From Candidatus Gastranaerophilales bacterium (GTDB lineage: Bacteria > Cyanobacteriota > Vampirovibrionia > Gastranaerophilales > Gastranaerophilaceae): 42,803 bases of DNA. A program made the translations under genes and the position numbers. Each line of letters begins with the position of its first letter. Position 1 is the first letter of the stretch. The notes under the pieces are model-generated. The model was not told where the DNA came from. It was given only the letters and a program-made list of their open reading frames with translations, and ran no database searches. Shown in pieces: positions 32,482 through 40,975 of the stretch. The stretch is taken from the NCBI GenBank assembly GCA_944326515.1, contig CALVEI010000013.1, positions 1-42,803 on the forward strand, read 5' to 3'.

Positions 32482-33612
32482 GTGAAATTTAACAGAAAAT
32501 CTTTTCTCAACACTCACAGAGATGCTTGGGTAGAAGTAAATTTAGACTGTATTGAACATAATATTTTGGAATTTAAAAAATATTTAAAAAAAAATGCAAA
32601 ACTTTTTGCTGTAGTAAAAGCTGATGCTTACGGGCACGGAGCTGTTATGATTGCACCAATATTGCTTGCCTCAGGAGTAGATTTTTTAGGAGTATCATCA
32701 ATAGATGAAGGTCTGCAACTCAGAGAGGCTGAAATAACAGCACCAATACTCGTCTTAGGAGCCGTTCCGGTATGGTCTTTTGACAGAGCAGCCAAAAACA
32801 ATATTTCAATCTCCGTTTTCTCAGACGAACACATTGAAGCCTGCAAACAAACTTACAACAAGCTTGGTATTAAACCAAAAGTGCACGTAAAAATTGACAC
32901 CGGTATGAATAGAATAGGGGTAAGACCTGAAGATGCAACTGAGTTCATCAAAAAAATCCAAGATTGTAACTTCATCAAGCTTGAAGGCATATTTACCCAC
33001 TTTGCAACAGCAGAAACAGAATCTTATGCTTTAGAACAATATAAAAAATTCAGAAATGTTGTAGATTCTGTTGACACAAAAGGCTTGCTCATCCATTGCT
33101 GCAATACATCAGCGACGGTGTGTTACCAAGATTTTGATTACAATATGGCAAGAGTGGGTATCGGTATCTATGGACTACAGCCGGACCTTACAGAAGGAAC
33201 AAATCAACCAAACTTAAAACCGGCAATGTCTCTTAAAGGAAGAATAACTAATATACATACAGCTTATAAAGATGAAGGCGTAAGTTATTGCCACACCTTT
33301 GAAACAGCAAAAGAAACAAAAATAGCAACTATACCTATAGGATACGCTGATGGTGTATTTAGAGGTTTATCAAACCAAATTTACGGAATAATAAACGGTA
33401 AAAAAGTAAAACAAATAGGTAACATAACAATGGACCAAATGATGTTTGATATAACAGACTGTGAAGCTCAAGAAGGTGACATCATAACATTAATAGGTCA
33501 AGACGGTAACGAATTTATAAAAATAGATGAGTGGGCCAAAACGCTTAATACAATCCACTACGAGCTAACTTGTGCTCTTCGGGTAAGATTGCCGAGAGTT
33601 TACACAAGATAA
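32482..33612 (+). CDS. alr: Alanine racemase
   Basis: 376 residues from GTG 32482, chosen because GAGG lies five bases upstream and because the family normally begins about 15 residues before WVEVNLDCIEHN. An in-frame ATG at 32410 would add 24 residues unlike the family. It makes D-alanine for peptidoglycan. K46 in AVVKADAYGHG is the PLP lysine. HVKIDTGMNRIGVR and GEGVSY-type region (GVSYCHTF, carrying the expected tyrosine) and GYADGVFRGL follow. Single gene, divergent from the phosphoesterase operon. Confidence 0.95.
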   Translation: MKFNRKSFLNTHRDAWVEVNLDCIEHNILEFKKYLKKNAKLFAVVKADAYGHGAVMIAPILLASGVDFLGVSSIDEGLQLREAEITAPILVLGAVPVWSFDRAAKNNISISVFSDEHIEACKQTYNKLGIKPKVHVKIDTGMNRIGVRPEDATEFIKKIQDCNFIKLEGIFTHFATAETESYALEQYKKFRNVVDSVDTKGLLIHCCNTSATVCYQDFDYNMARVGIGIYGLQPDLTEGTNQPNLKPAMSLKGRITNIHTAYKDEGVSYCHTFETAKETKIATIPIGYADGVFRGLSNQIYGIINGKKVKQIGNITMDQMMFDITDCEAQEGDIITLIGQDGNEFIKIDEWAKTLNTIHYELTCALRVRLPRVYTR

Positions 33613-33632
33613 AACTAACGCACCAAAAACTT

Positions 33633-33893
33633 TTAACCTTTTACATCGAAGTCGATACCGTTTACCTTATCTCTTCTCAATGCAGCACCAATGTTGTATT
33701 GCATAAGATTGTATTTTTCAATTTCATTTGCAACATTGCCATTAAAAACTTGTTGGTTTGAATCAATAAAATTGAACAAGGGTTCAAAAATGCCACCGAC
33801 AGTATTTTCAGCAGTTTTTTCAACCTGTTTAATTGTTTTAACCGGAACTTTTATGTTCATTCCAAAAGGTTGTTTAAAAAAATTTTCTGTCAT
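33633..33893 (-). CDS. Unknown small protein
   Basis: 86 residues from ATG 33893, preceded by AGGGG at eight bases; an ATG two codons earlier sits too close to that site. Not recognised. Mostly polar and amphipathic; residues 15-40 (VPVKTIKQVEKTAENTVGGI) look like one helix. No cysteines, membrane segment or signal. Convergent with alr, 20 bases between stops. The clear ribosome-binding site supports expression. Confidence 0.55.
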   Translation of the reverse strand: MTENFFKQPFGMNIKVPVKTIKQVEKTAENTVGGIFEPLFNFIDSNQQVFNGNVANEIEKYNLMQYNIGAALRRDKVNGIDFDVKG

Positions 33894-33899
33894 TTGCAT

Positions 33900-34269
33900 T
33901 ACCCCTGTTATTGCTTACAGGTTTTATATCGACCTACACGTTTATAAACTTTAATGATTTTATGTAGTTTGTAAACAAAATTTTACAAACGATTATGTTA
34001 ACTTTTGTAAATATGGATTTATTGCAAATTTGAATGCTTTAAAAAACAAAATAAAGGTAAAATAAACACTTAATTATTAAATATTTATATTATTAAATAA
34101 AAAATCATATTTTTAAAAAGAGGTTTAAAAATTTTTACAAACTGAAATAGCAAATTTTTTTTTGACGGGATTTGTATTTATATCAAGTCTTTCATATCAT
34201 ATAAGAACAGAAATCACCTTTCTTGTTTAAAATTATTAGATAAAAAGACACTAGTTAGACTAAACAGCT
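33900..34269. other. 370-base intergenic region, very A/T-rich
   Basis: No ORF of note. It holds a perfect 9-bp inverted repeat at 33967-33990 and further TTTGTAAA/TTTACAAA matches around 34010 and 34130. TTGACG occurs at 34162-34167 but no -10 lies at the right distance. It must contain the start of the 34270-37704 transcription unit; I cannot place it. Confidence 0.6.
33967..33990. repeat. Perfect 9-bp inverted repeat, 6-base loop
   Basis: GTTTGTAAA, CAAAAT, TTTACAAAC. No T-run follows and both flanking genes point away, so it is more likely an operator or structural element than a terminator. Confidence 0.55.
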
Positions 34270-35919
34270 ATGATTAACGACATTAGAAATTCAGAAGTTT
34301 ATAGAAATACATATACAAATATCCGTGCAGCGAAAAGAGATAATAATAGCAACAACTCACAACCTGCGTTTAAGGGAATCCCACCGGAAATTATCAACGT
34401 TTCCGTTATTGACTTGGCAACAGCTATTTTGCCAAGAACATACGTAGATGCAAAAACAAACGGATTTGCTGCAGCCGAAACTTTTAGAAGAGAATCTTCA
34501 GGGCTTATTGTAAACTGCCTTATTCCTGGTTTTATTGTCTATGGTGTAGCAAAAGTTCTTGAAATGTTGAACCCTAAAAACAAGGGTATGGCATCAAAAT
34601 GGGCTAATCAAGATGCAATCACTACTTTAAACAAACATTTTGTTGAAGCAAAAGGTGGTTCAAGAAGTTTTACAAACAAACTGCTTGACGACATAAGCGT
34701 ATTAAACGGCCACAACTGGGTAAGCTTAAAAGGACTAAACCTTGAAAATGAACGTATGGAATTTGCCAAGACAATGGCAAATAAGCTTGCTACTAAAAAA
34801 GAAAAAGCAGCAGCCGTCAAAAACTTAGAGAAAAAAGTTCTCGAAATGACAGGCGGAACAAAACATATACAAATTGAAGGCAAAGCTTATCACGCAGACT
34901 TAAGTACATTACTCAGAGATGCAATGGATGTTGGTCAAGACTTCCTTGAACATAAACGCACTGCAATCAGAGCCGTAAAACAAGAATTTGCGGCAGGAAA
35001 AATCCAAGGTTCACGTTCTAAAGCAGTAGCAGATGCTGTTGTTAAAGAATTAAATACATACTTTAAAGAATCAAAAAGCTTCATAAACAAAAAAAGCTTT
35101 ATTGGTTTGGCAATTGTAATCCCTCTTGCAGCATCTATGCAATCTATCAACAGATGGATTACGAGAAAAACATCAGGTCAAGAAGGTGCACCTATATACA
35201 AAGACTTTGGTACTCATAAAAAGAAAAAAGAAATGAGTGCAAAAGAAAAATCATCTTTCTTCTTGCATAAACTTGGCGCAGCTGCATTGATGGTAGGTGT
35301 TGCTTATGCATCATTAAAGGACAAATCAAGCCTGTCAAATATCCTTAAAGGTTTGCAATTTACAAAAAATATGCCATCAATGGATCAATGCAGATGGATT
35401 GCAACATCAACATTTGCAAGCAGAATGTTAGCTTCAGAAGACAAAAATGAACTCCACGAAGTAACTTGGAGAGACATAGCTACATTCTCTAGTTTATACT
35501 TCCTTGGCGATTATGTTGCGAAAGGTGTAGGTCTTTTACTACAAAAAGCAACAAAAGTTCCGCTTTTGAACTATACTAAAGAAGTACCTCAAAAATCCCA
35601 AAATGCTATCATCGATTTTGGAAAGAAAATTGCACATTGGGCGTCAGGAACAGAGCTAAAAACTTTCTCGGAAGCGGCTAAGGTTTCCAACAAAGCAAGA
35701 AACCTCAGATATATTTGTGAAGGAAGTTCATTAGGATTTTCAATGTTAATCTTAGGTATGTTAGTTCCTTGGTACGTAAGAAAACAAACAGAAAGAAAAG
35801 TTCAAAAAGAATTGGAAGAAAAATTCAGAAGCTTCCACACATATCCTTCATTAAATTTAAATAGCAACAAAAAAACTTTTCAGGCGTTTGGTATGATGAT
35901 GGAAAAAGCAAAACAATAA
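34270..35919 (+). CDS. Unknown large protein, copy 1 of a tandem paralogous pair
   Basis: 549 residues, no named family recognised. It shares in the same order with the next gene: a short N-terminal motif (PAFKGIP), LPRT-x-VD near residue 57 followed by RESSG at 77-81, hydrophobic stretches, SMQSINRWITRKTSGQEG (compare SAQPLNRYLTKKRTGSDG), SRMLASEDKNE (compare SRIFAARDKNE), a C-terminal hydrophobic helix and a KTF-x-AF-x3-M ending. About four to five hydrophobic segments (for instance 85-107, 275-290, 335-352, 493-512) suggest an inner-membrane location. No enzymatic motif seen. No ribosome-binding site precedes ATG 34270. It is co-directional with 35935 at 15 bases. Confidence 0.8.
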   Translation: MINDIRNSEVYRNTYTNIRAAKRDNNSNNSQPAFKGIPPEIINVSVIDLATAILPRTYVDAKTNGFAAAETFRRESSGLIVNCLIPGFIVYGVAKVLEMLNPKNKGMASKWANQDAITTLNKHFVEAKGGSRSFTNKLLDDISVLNGHNWVSLKGLNLENERMEFAKTMANKLATKKEKAAAVKNLEKKVLEMTGGTKHIQIEGKAYHADLSTLLRDAMDVGQDFLEHKRTAIRAVKQEFAAGKIQGSRSKAVADAVVKELNTYFKESKSFINKKSFIGLAIVIPLAASMQSINRWITRKTSGQEGAPIYKDFGTHKKKKEMSAKEKSSFFLHKLGAAALMVGVAYASLKDKSSLSNILKGLQFTKNMPSMDQCRWIATSTFASRMLASEDKNELHEVTWRDIATFSSLYFLGDYVAKGVGLLLQKATKVPLLNYTKEVPQKSQNAIIDFGKKIAHWASGTELKTFSEAAKVSNKARNLRYICEGSSLGFSMLILGMLVPWYVRKQTERKVQKELEEKFRSFHTYPSLNLNSNKKTFQAFGMMMEKAKQ

Positions 35920-35934
35920 AAAACAGGAAAATAT

Positions 35935-37704
35935 ATGCTATCACAAATTACACAAGTACAACCGAAATCATTAACTTATAAAAAACAACTAAACAACAAA
36001 GATAATAATAACCCAAGTTTTAAAAGTCTTGGTGCAATAAGTACAGGTGTTCTTAATTCATTAAACACAAGCCCGGCCATTGGTGCTTGTTTTGTAGACT
36101 TCTTTTCTATGGTTTTACCAAGGACACTTGTTGATTTTGGACGTTCTAAAGACGCCGGTATGGAAACTGGTTTTAGAGAATCATCAGGAACACTCAACCA
36201 CGCTCTTGCAGGTATAGTTGGTCTTGGTGCCGGCTACGCTGTATCATCTGCTTTTAACAAATCTAACGGCGTAAAAGCACATTTGATGTTTATGGACGGT
36301 AACACAATCGACACATTTAAGGATTTTGTTAACGTAAGCGCCGAAGCTAACGGCTACAACAAAGAAAAATATTGGAACACATTCTTCAGAAGCATTGAAG
36401 GTTTCAACACAACAAATGGAGAAAAAGTTTGGAAAAACCTCTCTGATGAAACAGTAAACAAAGCTACAAAGATAATGTTGGACGCAGGAACAAAGAAATA
36501 CAAAGTTGCTGATTCAACAATGGCGCAAATTTCAGAGCTTATAACAGGTGAAACAGGTGCAGGTTCAACATTCAGAGTAGTATTAGATAAATTAGAAAAC
36601 AATCAACCCCAAAAAGTAATAACTGATGTAGAAGGTTCTATACAAGATCTTACAAGCAATGCAAACTCAATGCTCAAAGCTGTTATAGATAAAGCAAAAA
36701 ATGACAAAACAGCAGTTGTTAATGATTTAGAAAAATTCTTAAAAGGAATCAAAAATAAAAAAGTTGCAACAGTTGCAGCAGGTCTTGCAATACCTATTGC
36801 TGTTGGTATGTCTGCCCAACCTCTTAACAGATACCTTACTAAAAAGCGTACAGGTTCTGACGGATTTGTAGGTGTAGAAGGCCGTCAACCTGATCATTCA
36901 AATGGATTTAAACTTGCCAAACTTATCCTTGGTGTTGGTATGGGCAGTGCAATGATTGCTACCATATTGAAAAAGCCGACAGAATTATATACAAAATTCC
37001 CTAAAGCTGCAAAAGAACTTATTTCTAACTTGCAATATAAAGGAATGGTTCCTACTATCAACCAATTTAAATTTATATACGGTATGACAATCATGAGCCG
37101 TATATTTGCAGCGCGTGACAAAAACGAAATGAGAGAATCTGCAATAAAAGATTCATTAGGCTTTGTTAACTGGCTTATTTTGGGTGGTTTTGTTTCTAAA
37201 TTGGCGGCAAAAGCATTCAACAAAGATATAGTAAACTATGATGCAAAAACTCACGGAAACGGTATTTGGAAATATATCCAAAAATCTGTTGAAAAAACTC
37301 ACGAAGAAATATTAATGCCATCATTGCAAAAACTTGGCATTAGTACAATCGGAGAAAACGGAAAAGCATTACCGTTTAGAAAACTTATTACAGCATTAAA
37401 ACAAGAAGCAATAAAAGAAGGCGCAACACCTGAAACTAAAAAACTGGTTAAAGAAACTCTTAGCAGATTAAAATACAAAAACATTGCTCAAATGCTTGGC
37501 TACATATATTCAGGCGTGGTTCTCGGATATGGTATACCTAAGTTAAACATTGCAATAACTAAGTATTACGAAAATAAAAAATCAGCTAAAAATACAACAC
37601 CAGTTGATATAAACAACCAACCTGACAAAATGAAACTCTCAAATGAGTTTATTCAAAAAAGCACAGAATCAAAAACTTTCGGTGCATTCTACGATGCAAT
37701 GTAA
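35935..37704 (+). CDS. Unknown large protein, copy 2 of a tandem paralogous pair
   Basis: 589 residues. N-terminal NNPSFKSLG, then MVLPRTLVDFG and FRESSGTLNHALAG line up with copy 1; the centre (about 85-255) is polar and diverges. Homology returns at about 280-325 (KVATVAAGLAIPIAVGMSAQPLNRY), at 365-420 (LQYKGMVPTINQFKF, SRIFAARDKNE, then GFVNWLILGG) and near the end (KNIAQMLGYIYSGVVLGYGIP), finishing KTFGAFYDAM. Hydrophobic segments are at about 60-80, 280-300, 325-345, 400-415 and 520-540. AGGA lies six bases before the ATG. The pair looks like an old duplication with maintained size and topology; function unknown. Confidence 0.8.
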   Translation: MLSQITQVQPKSLTYKKQLNNKDNNNPSFKSLGAISTGVLNSLNTSPAIGACFVDFFSMVLPRTLVDFGRSKDAGMETGFRESSGTLNHALAGIVGLGAGYAVSSAFNKSNGVKAHLMFMDGNTIDTFKDFVNVSAEANGYNKEKYWNTFFRSIEGFNTTNGEKVWKNLSDETVNKATKIMLDAGTKKYKVADSTMAQISELITGETGAGSTFRVVLDKLENNQPQKVITDVEGSIQDLTSNANSMLKAVIDKAKNDKTAVVNDLEKFLKGIKNKKVATVAAGLAIPIAVGMSAQPLNRYLTKKRTGSDGFVGVEGRQPDHSNGFKLAKLILGVGMGSAMIATILKKPTELYTKFPKAAKELISNLQYKGMVPTINQFKFIYGMTIMSRIFAARDKNEMRESAIKDSLGFVNWLILGGFVSKLAAKAFNKDIVNYDAKTHGNGIWKYIQKSVEKTHEEILMPSLQKLGISTIGENGKALPFRKLITALKQEAIKEGATPETKKLVKETLSRLKYKNIAQMLGYIYSGVVLGYGIPKLNIAITKYYENKKSAKNTTPVDINNQPDKMKLSNEFIQKSTESKTFGAFYDAM

Positions 37705-37740
37705 ATAACTAAATAAAACTTTAATAAATTGTAAAGGTTT

Positions 37741-37769
37741 TTGTAATAATTTTATATTTTATATATAAT
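37741..37769 (+). promoter_or_regulatory. Promoter of the gene at 37805
   Basis: TTGTAA (37741-37746), a 17-base spacer, TATAAT (37764-37769). Start expected near 37776, giving a 29-base leader with AAAAGG nine bases before ATG 37805. Confidence 0.62.
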
Positions 37770-37804
37770 TTAGAATAAATAAATTAATAGAAAAGGTTAC
37801 AAAA

Positions 37805-38503
37805 ATGGCAGAAAATAAACTTCCTTCAGGTGTAGGCAAAAAAATTGTTCAAGCGCTTAAAAAGCAAGCAGAAATTGAAATACAACCTATATCTGAAAAC
37901 AATGAAAAAATTGTGTCTTTAGAAGATGAAGCAGTTATTCAACCGGAAATTTATGAAAATGTAGCAAGCGACAATATCAGTTTGGATAATGAATTTACTG
38001 ATTTTTCGATGAATGATAATACAGATTTAAATTTGTCATTAGATGAACATTCACAAGCTGATTTTGAAGAAACATTTAACACATCCGATTTAGATTTTGG
38101 AGAAGCAGACTCTACTATGTTTGAAGAAAAAGAGACATTTAGCAAATTACCAAATATGCCAAAAATGAGTGAACAACCGCAACAGAATAATTATACAATG
38201 CCGGCAAATGTTGCTGTTTTAAAAAGACTTATAATGCAGCTTCCTCAAGGAGTTTCTAAGCAGACTGGTGCACAAATAATTAGACAAACTATGGAAGCTC
38301 TTGGAATCTCAATGAACAGTGTTTTAAAAGAAGCGCAGCAAGGTCAAGACAGCATAACAGCTAATGCAAAAGCTTGTATGACAACTATTGCAGAGTATCG
38401 CAACAACATTAAAAATCTTGAAAAACAGGTCCAAGATTATAAAAGACAAGCTGTTGCTTTAAATGACCTTATCAGTCTTTTTGTAATGACAGACAAGCAT
38501 TAA
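37805..38503 (+). CDS. Unknown acidic protein with C-terminal coiled coil
   Basis: 232 residues, not recognised. A basic N-terminal helix (LPSGVGKKIVQALKKQAE) leads into about 100 acidic, probably disordered residues rich in Asp, Glu, Ser and Asn. Residues 137-232 look folded: VAVLKRLIMQLPQGVSKQTG, IRQTMEALGISMNSVLKEA, and a final coiled coil (EYRNNIKNLEKQVQDYKRQ). The architecture recalls adaptor proteins of division or motility systems, but I see no diagnostic motif. It has its own promoter and is followed by a terminator. Confidence 0.75.
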   Translation: MAENKLPSGVGKKIVQALKKQAEIEIQPISENNEKIVSLEDEAVIQPEIYENVASDNISLDNEFTDFSMNDNTDLNLSLDEHSQADFEETFNTSDLDFGEADSTMFEEKETFSKLPNMPKMSEQPQQNNYTMPANVAVLKRLIMQLPQGVSKQTGAQIIRQTMEALGISMNSVLKEAQQGQDSITANAKACMTTIAEYRNNIKNLEKQVQDYKRQAVALNDLISLFVMTDKH

Positions 38504-38521
38504 AATTAAATTTCACACACA

Positions 38522-38557
38522 CAAAAAAAACGGCTCTTAATCGAGCCGTTTTTAGTT
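38522..38557. terminator. Bidirectional intrinsic terminator
   Basis: Stem 38527-38536 with 38543-38552, ten base pairs including CGGCTC/GAGCCG, six-base loop, A-run before and T-run after. It separates the gene ending at 38503 from the convergent pseudopilin gene. Confidence 0.9.
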
Positions 38558-38568
38558 ATCTATCCTAA

Positions 38569-39195
38569 TTAATAATATGCTGCACAATTTGCACCTTTTC
38601 CGATTTCTCTTAACCAAGGCATCTTATCATTTTTTATAATATAGAATGTACACCATCCTTCATCAGTTGCATGATCTGGTGTGCCTTTTGGATAAACGCC
38701 AAAATCATTACCATTATCAGAACGACCAACCAAAAACTGAACCTGATCAATACCTGTAATATTGGGGTCTTTTTCACCGTTAGTATCAACTGTAACCCAA
38801 CACTTACCTTTTGTTCCGCCTATCTGCCAAGCCATACCATCTAATGTATAGAAATCAGGTGTAACAGTAGGATTTCCCGAAATTGCAGTTCCATCCAATT
38901 GTAAATGATCCCAAGAAGCAGCACCAGAATTTGGGCCAGCATTTAAAACTTCAGAAAACCATTTTTTTGTTTTTTCACCGCAATCCCAAAAAGCCATATC
39001 TGTATGACGTGCCTCAATTGCAGTAGCAGCAGAATTAACGGACGCATAAGCTTTTTTAGCTGCAGTAACGTATTTCACCTCATCAGAATGTTCCTTTAAA
39101 GCCGGAACGGTCATTACAGCAATAACACCTATAATCATCAGAGTAATAAGTGTTTCCGCAAGAGTAAATGCTTTAATTTTTCTAGTTTTTTTCAT
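38569..39195 (-). CDS. Type IV pilin-like/pseudopilin protein
   Basis: 208 residues. Prepilin leader: basic MKKTRKIKA, then FTLAETLITLMIIGVIAVMT with Glu at mature position 5. The residue before the expected cut is Ala9 rather than the common Gly. The C-terminal half has an Asp/Asn/Gly-rich stretch, DTNGEKDPNITGIDQVQF, which resembles a metal-binding loop seen in many pseudopilins of this kind. Two Cys near the C-terminus (WCTF and GANCAAYY) may pair. GGA lies eight bases before the ATG. It is last in a run with the HDOD, ftsX, ftsE and WecG-like genes. Whether it serves a type II secretion, pilus or uptake machine cannot be told. Confidence 0.85.
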   Translation of the reverse strand: MKKTRKIKAFTLAETLITLMIIGVIAVMTVPALKEHSDEVKYVTAAKKAYASVNSAATAIEARHTDMAFWDCGEKTKKWFSEVLNAGPNSGAASWDHLQLDGTAISGNPTVTPDFYTLDGMAWQIGGTKGKCWVTVDTNGEKDPNITGIDQVQFLVGRSDNGNDFGVYPKGTPDHATDEGWCTFYIIKNDKMPWLREIGKGANCAAYY

Positions 39196-39216
39196 ATTCT
39201 ATCCAATCTTAAATAA

Positions 39217-40017
39217 TTAACCTGCATTCAATGTTGAAAATAGAGAGTTCGCTCTTTCTAAAATTTCCTCCCTATATGCCATTATCTCATTCTTATCAAG
39301 ACCTAACTGTTCTTTTACCATTTTTTCATCAAATGGCGCTACTTCATCATGTGCCAACGCATTTGCTAAATAGACCAATGTAGTAATCTCAGGCATAGAA
39401 GAAGCCAAAGGATCATGATGATATTTTATACAATTAGCCAACAAAACAGATAGCTTCCATTTTTTAGCCAACAAAAAGCCAATATCTGCATGGTTAGTCA
39501 TAAAAACAGAATTTTCTGCATCAATAACATCTTCTCCGTTTTTTACCATTTCCTTAACTCTATGGTAAGCAGACACATTACAGATATTTAACAAGATTTT
39601 ACCTATGTCGTGTAAAAAACCTATAGTAAAGGCATCGCTCGTATCAGCAACGACAACCTTATCGGCAAGATATTCACAAGCAACTGCACATCTAAGAGAA
39701 TGTTTCCACATTTCTCTACCACCAGTCGATGTAAGCATAGGCTTCATAGCAACAGTGATAATAATATTACGGGTCTGAGACATCCCAAGCAACGCCAAAG
39801 CCTTTGACACAGAAGTGATTTCTTGAGCAAATCCATAATACGCTGAATTTACTAATTTCAAAACTTGGGAAGTTAACGCCTGATCATACGCCATAATTTC
39901 ACCAAGCTCTTTTGTTCCAGATTGTCCGTCCTTTATAATACCTAAAGCTTTTACTATAACATTAGGCATTGCTGGTATATCTTTTATTTTATCTATTAAA
40001 TCTTCAGCATTTGTCAT
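39217..40017 (-). CDS. HDOD-domain protein
   Basis: 266 residues, almost entirely an HDOD domain (about 10-205). LPMP-type opening DIPAMPNVIVKALGIIKDG, then ELGEIMAYDQALTSQVLKLV, NSAYYGF and FLHDIGKILLN are characteristic. HDOD proteins are degenerate HD proteins that act in signalling rather than catalysis, although HD at FLHDIGK is kept here. The C-terminal 40 residues add a short helical tail. AGGA precedes ATG 40017. It lies ten bases after ftsX and 21 before the pseudopilin gene, which suggests a role in regulating an envelope process. Confidence 0.9.
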   Translation of the reverse strand: MTNAEDLIDKIKDIPAMPNVIVKALGIIKDGQSGTKELGEIMAYDQALTSQVLKLVNSAYYGFAQEITSVSKALALLGMSQTRNIIITVAMKPMLTSTGGREMWKHSLRCAVACEYLADKVVVADTSDAFTIGFLHDIGKILLNICNVSAYHRVKEMVKNGEDVIDAENSVFMTNHADIGFLLAKKWKLSVLLANCIKYHHDPLASSMPEITTLVYLANALAHDEVAPFDEKMVKEQLGLDKNEIMAYREEILERANSLFSTLNAG

Positions 40018-40027
40018 AAAAAATATC

Positions 40028-40942
40028 CTAAACTTGTAAGTGTTTCTTAATTGATATCATGCTACCACCGGCACCGAAGCCTACAGCTATTATAAACAAT
40101 ACTAAAATAACAGTGTTGTTTGCCAGTATAGGCGATGCAACAACAAAAAACTCGTGAACTTTTAACAAACCATTATTAACAGCATTCAATGGGATTAGAG
40201 AAATCAAAGCGCCAATAAAACCGTATATTGCCCCCTGTAAAATCAAAGGAATTTTAATATACCAGTTGCTAACACCCATCAGACGCATAATTTCAATCTC
40301 TTCCTTCCTGGATTGAATAACCAACTGTATTGTATTATTTATTATCGTGATTGTCAAAATAGCGACAAGCACAACTACTATGAGAGTGATTGAATGAACA
40401 ACATTGTTAAAAGTTTGCATCTTTTTAGCAATATCTTGTGCATAATTTAAGTCTTCTACACCTGAGAAATTTTTTATCTTATTAAATACATCGTTAATAT
40501 TCTCCGGTTTATCCACTTTTACGTGTAAAGTATCCGGCAAAGGATTTTCCATATCGGGAACATCAATTTCTCTTTGTATATCAGCCCAAGATTTTTCTTT
40601 AGGAATAATTTTAACTCTCTCTACATGGTCAAGCCCTCTAATTTCTTTAGCAATAGAATCAGTAGGAGCTGATTCTTTCAAATAAACAGAAATTTCAAGA
40701 ACATTCCCCAATTCTTGAACAAAAGAAGTCAAAGAAAGAGTTGTTCTAAACAAAGAACCAAAAATTGTTAAAATAGCCGCCATTGTTGTAATTATAGCGA
40801 TATTTATCCAACCTGTTCTTTTTATACCATATATAGTTTCCAAAGCTATTCTATACACTATCCTAAGTTCTTTTAACCAATCCTTAGGGATATGTGCTTT
40901 TACTTTCTTTTTAATTATTGCTTTAGTAGATTCGTCACTCAT
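40028..40942 (-). CDS. ftsX: Cell-division ABC transporter permease FtsX
   Basis: 304 residues, standard. First membrane helix about 43-70, an extracytoplasmic domain (about 75-175) with VSVYLKES-type strand (LEISVYLKESAPTDSIAKEI) and the PLPDTLHV segment, then three helices (about 185-210, 230-255, 275-297). The RKEEIEIMRLMGVSNWYIKIP segment is the FtsX coupling region that contacts FtsE. FtsEX uses ATP to activate peptidoglycan hydrolases through the extracytoplasmic loop. GAG-rich sequence precedes the ATG. It follows ftsE by 33 bases. Confidence 0.94.
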   Translation of the reverse strand: MSDESTKAIIKKKVKAHIPKDWLKELRIVYRIALETIYGIKRTGWINIAIITTMAAILTIFGSLFRTTLSLTSFVQELGNVLEISVYLKESAPTDSIAKEIRGLDHVERVKIIPKEKSWADIQREIDVPDMENPLPDTLHVKVDKPENINDVFNKIKNFSGVEDLNYAQDIAKKMQTFNNVVHSITLIVVVLVAILTITIINNTIQLVIQSRKEEIEIMRLMGVSNWYIKIPLILQGAIYGFIGALISLIPLNAVNNGLLKVHEFFVVASPILANNTVILVLFIIAVGFGAGGSMISIKKHLQV

Positions 40943-40975
40943 TATTTTGCTCTCAAATATTTCGTATAAAAAAGT

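Noticed and set aside
34162-34167. TTGACG as -35 of the tandem paralog operon
   Set aside because: No -10-like hexamer lies 16-18 bases downstream; TATATC is too close.
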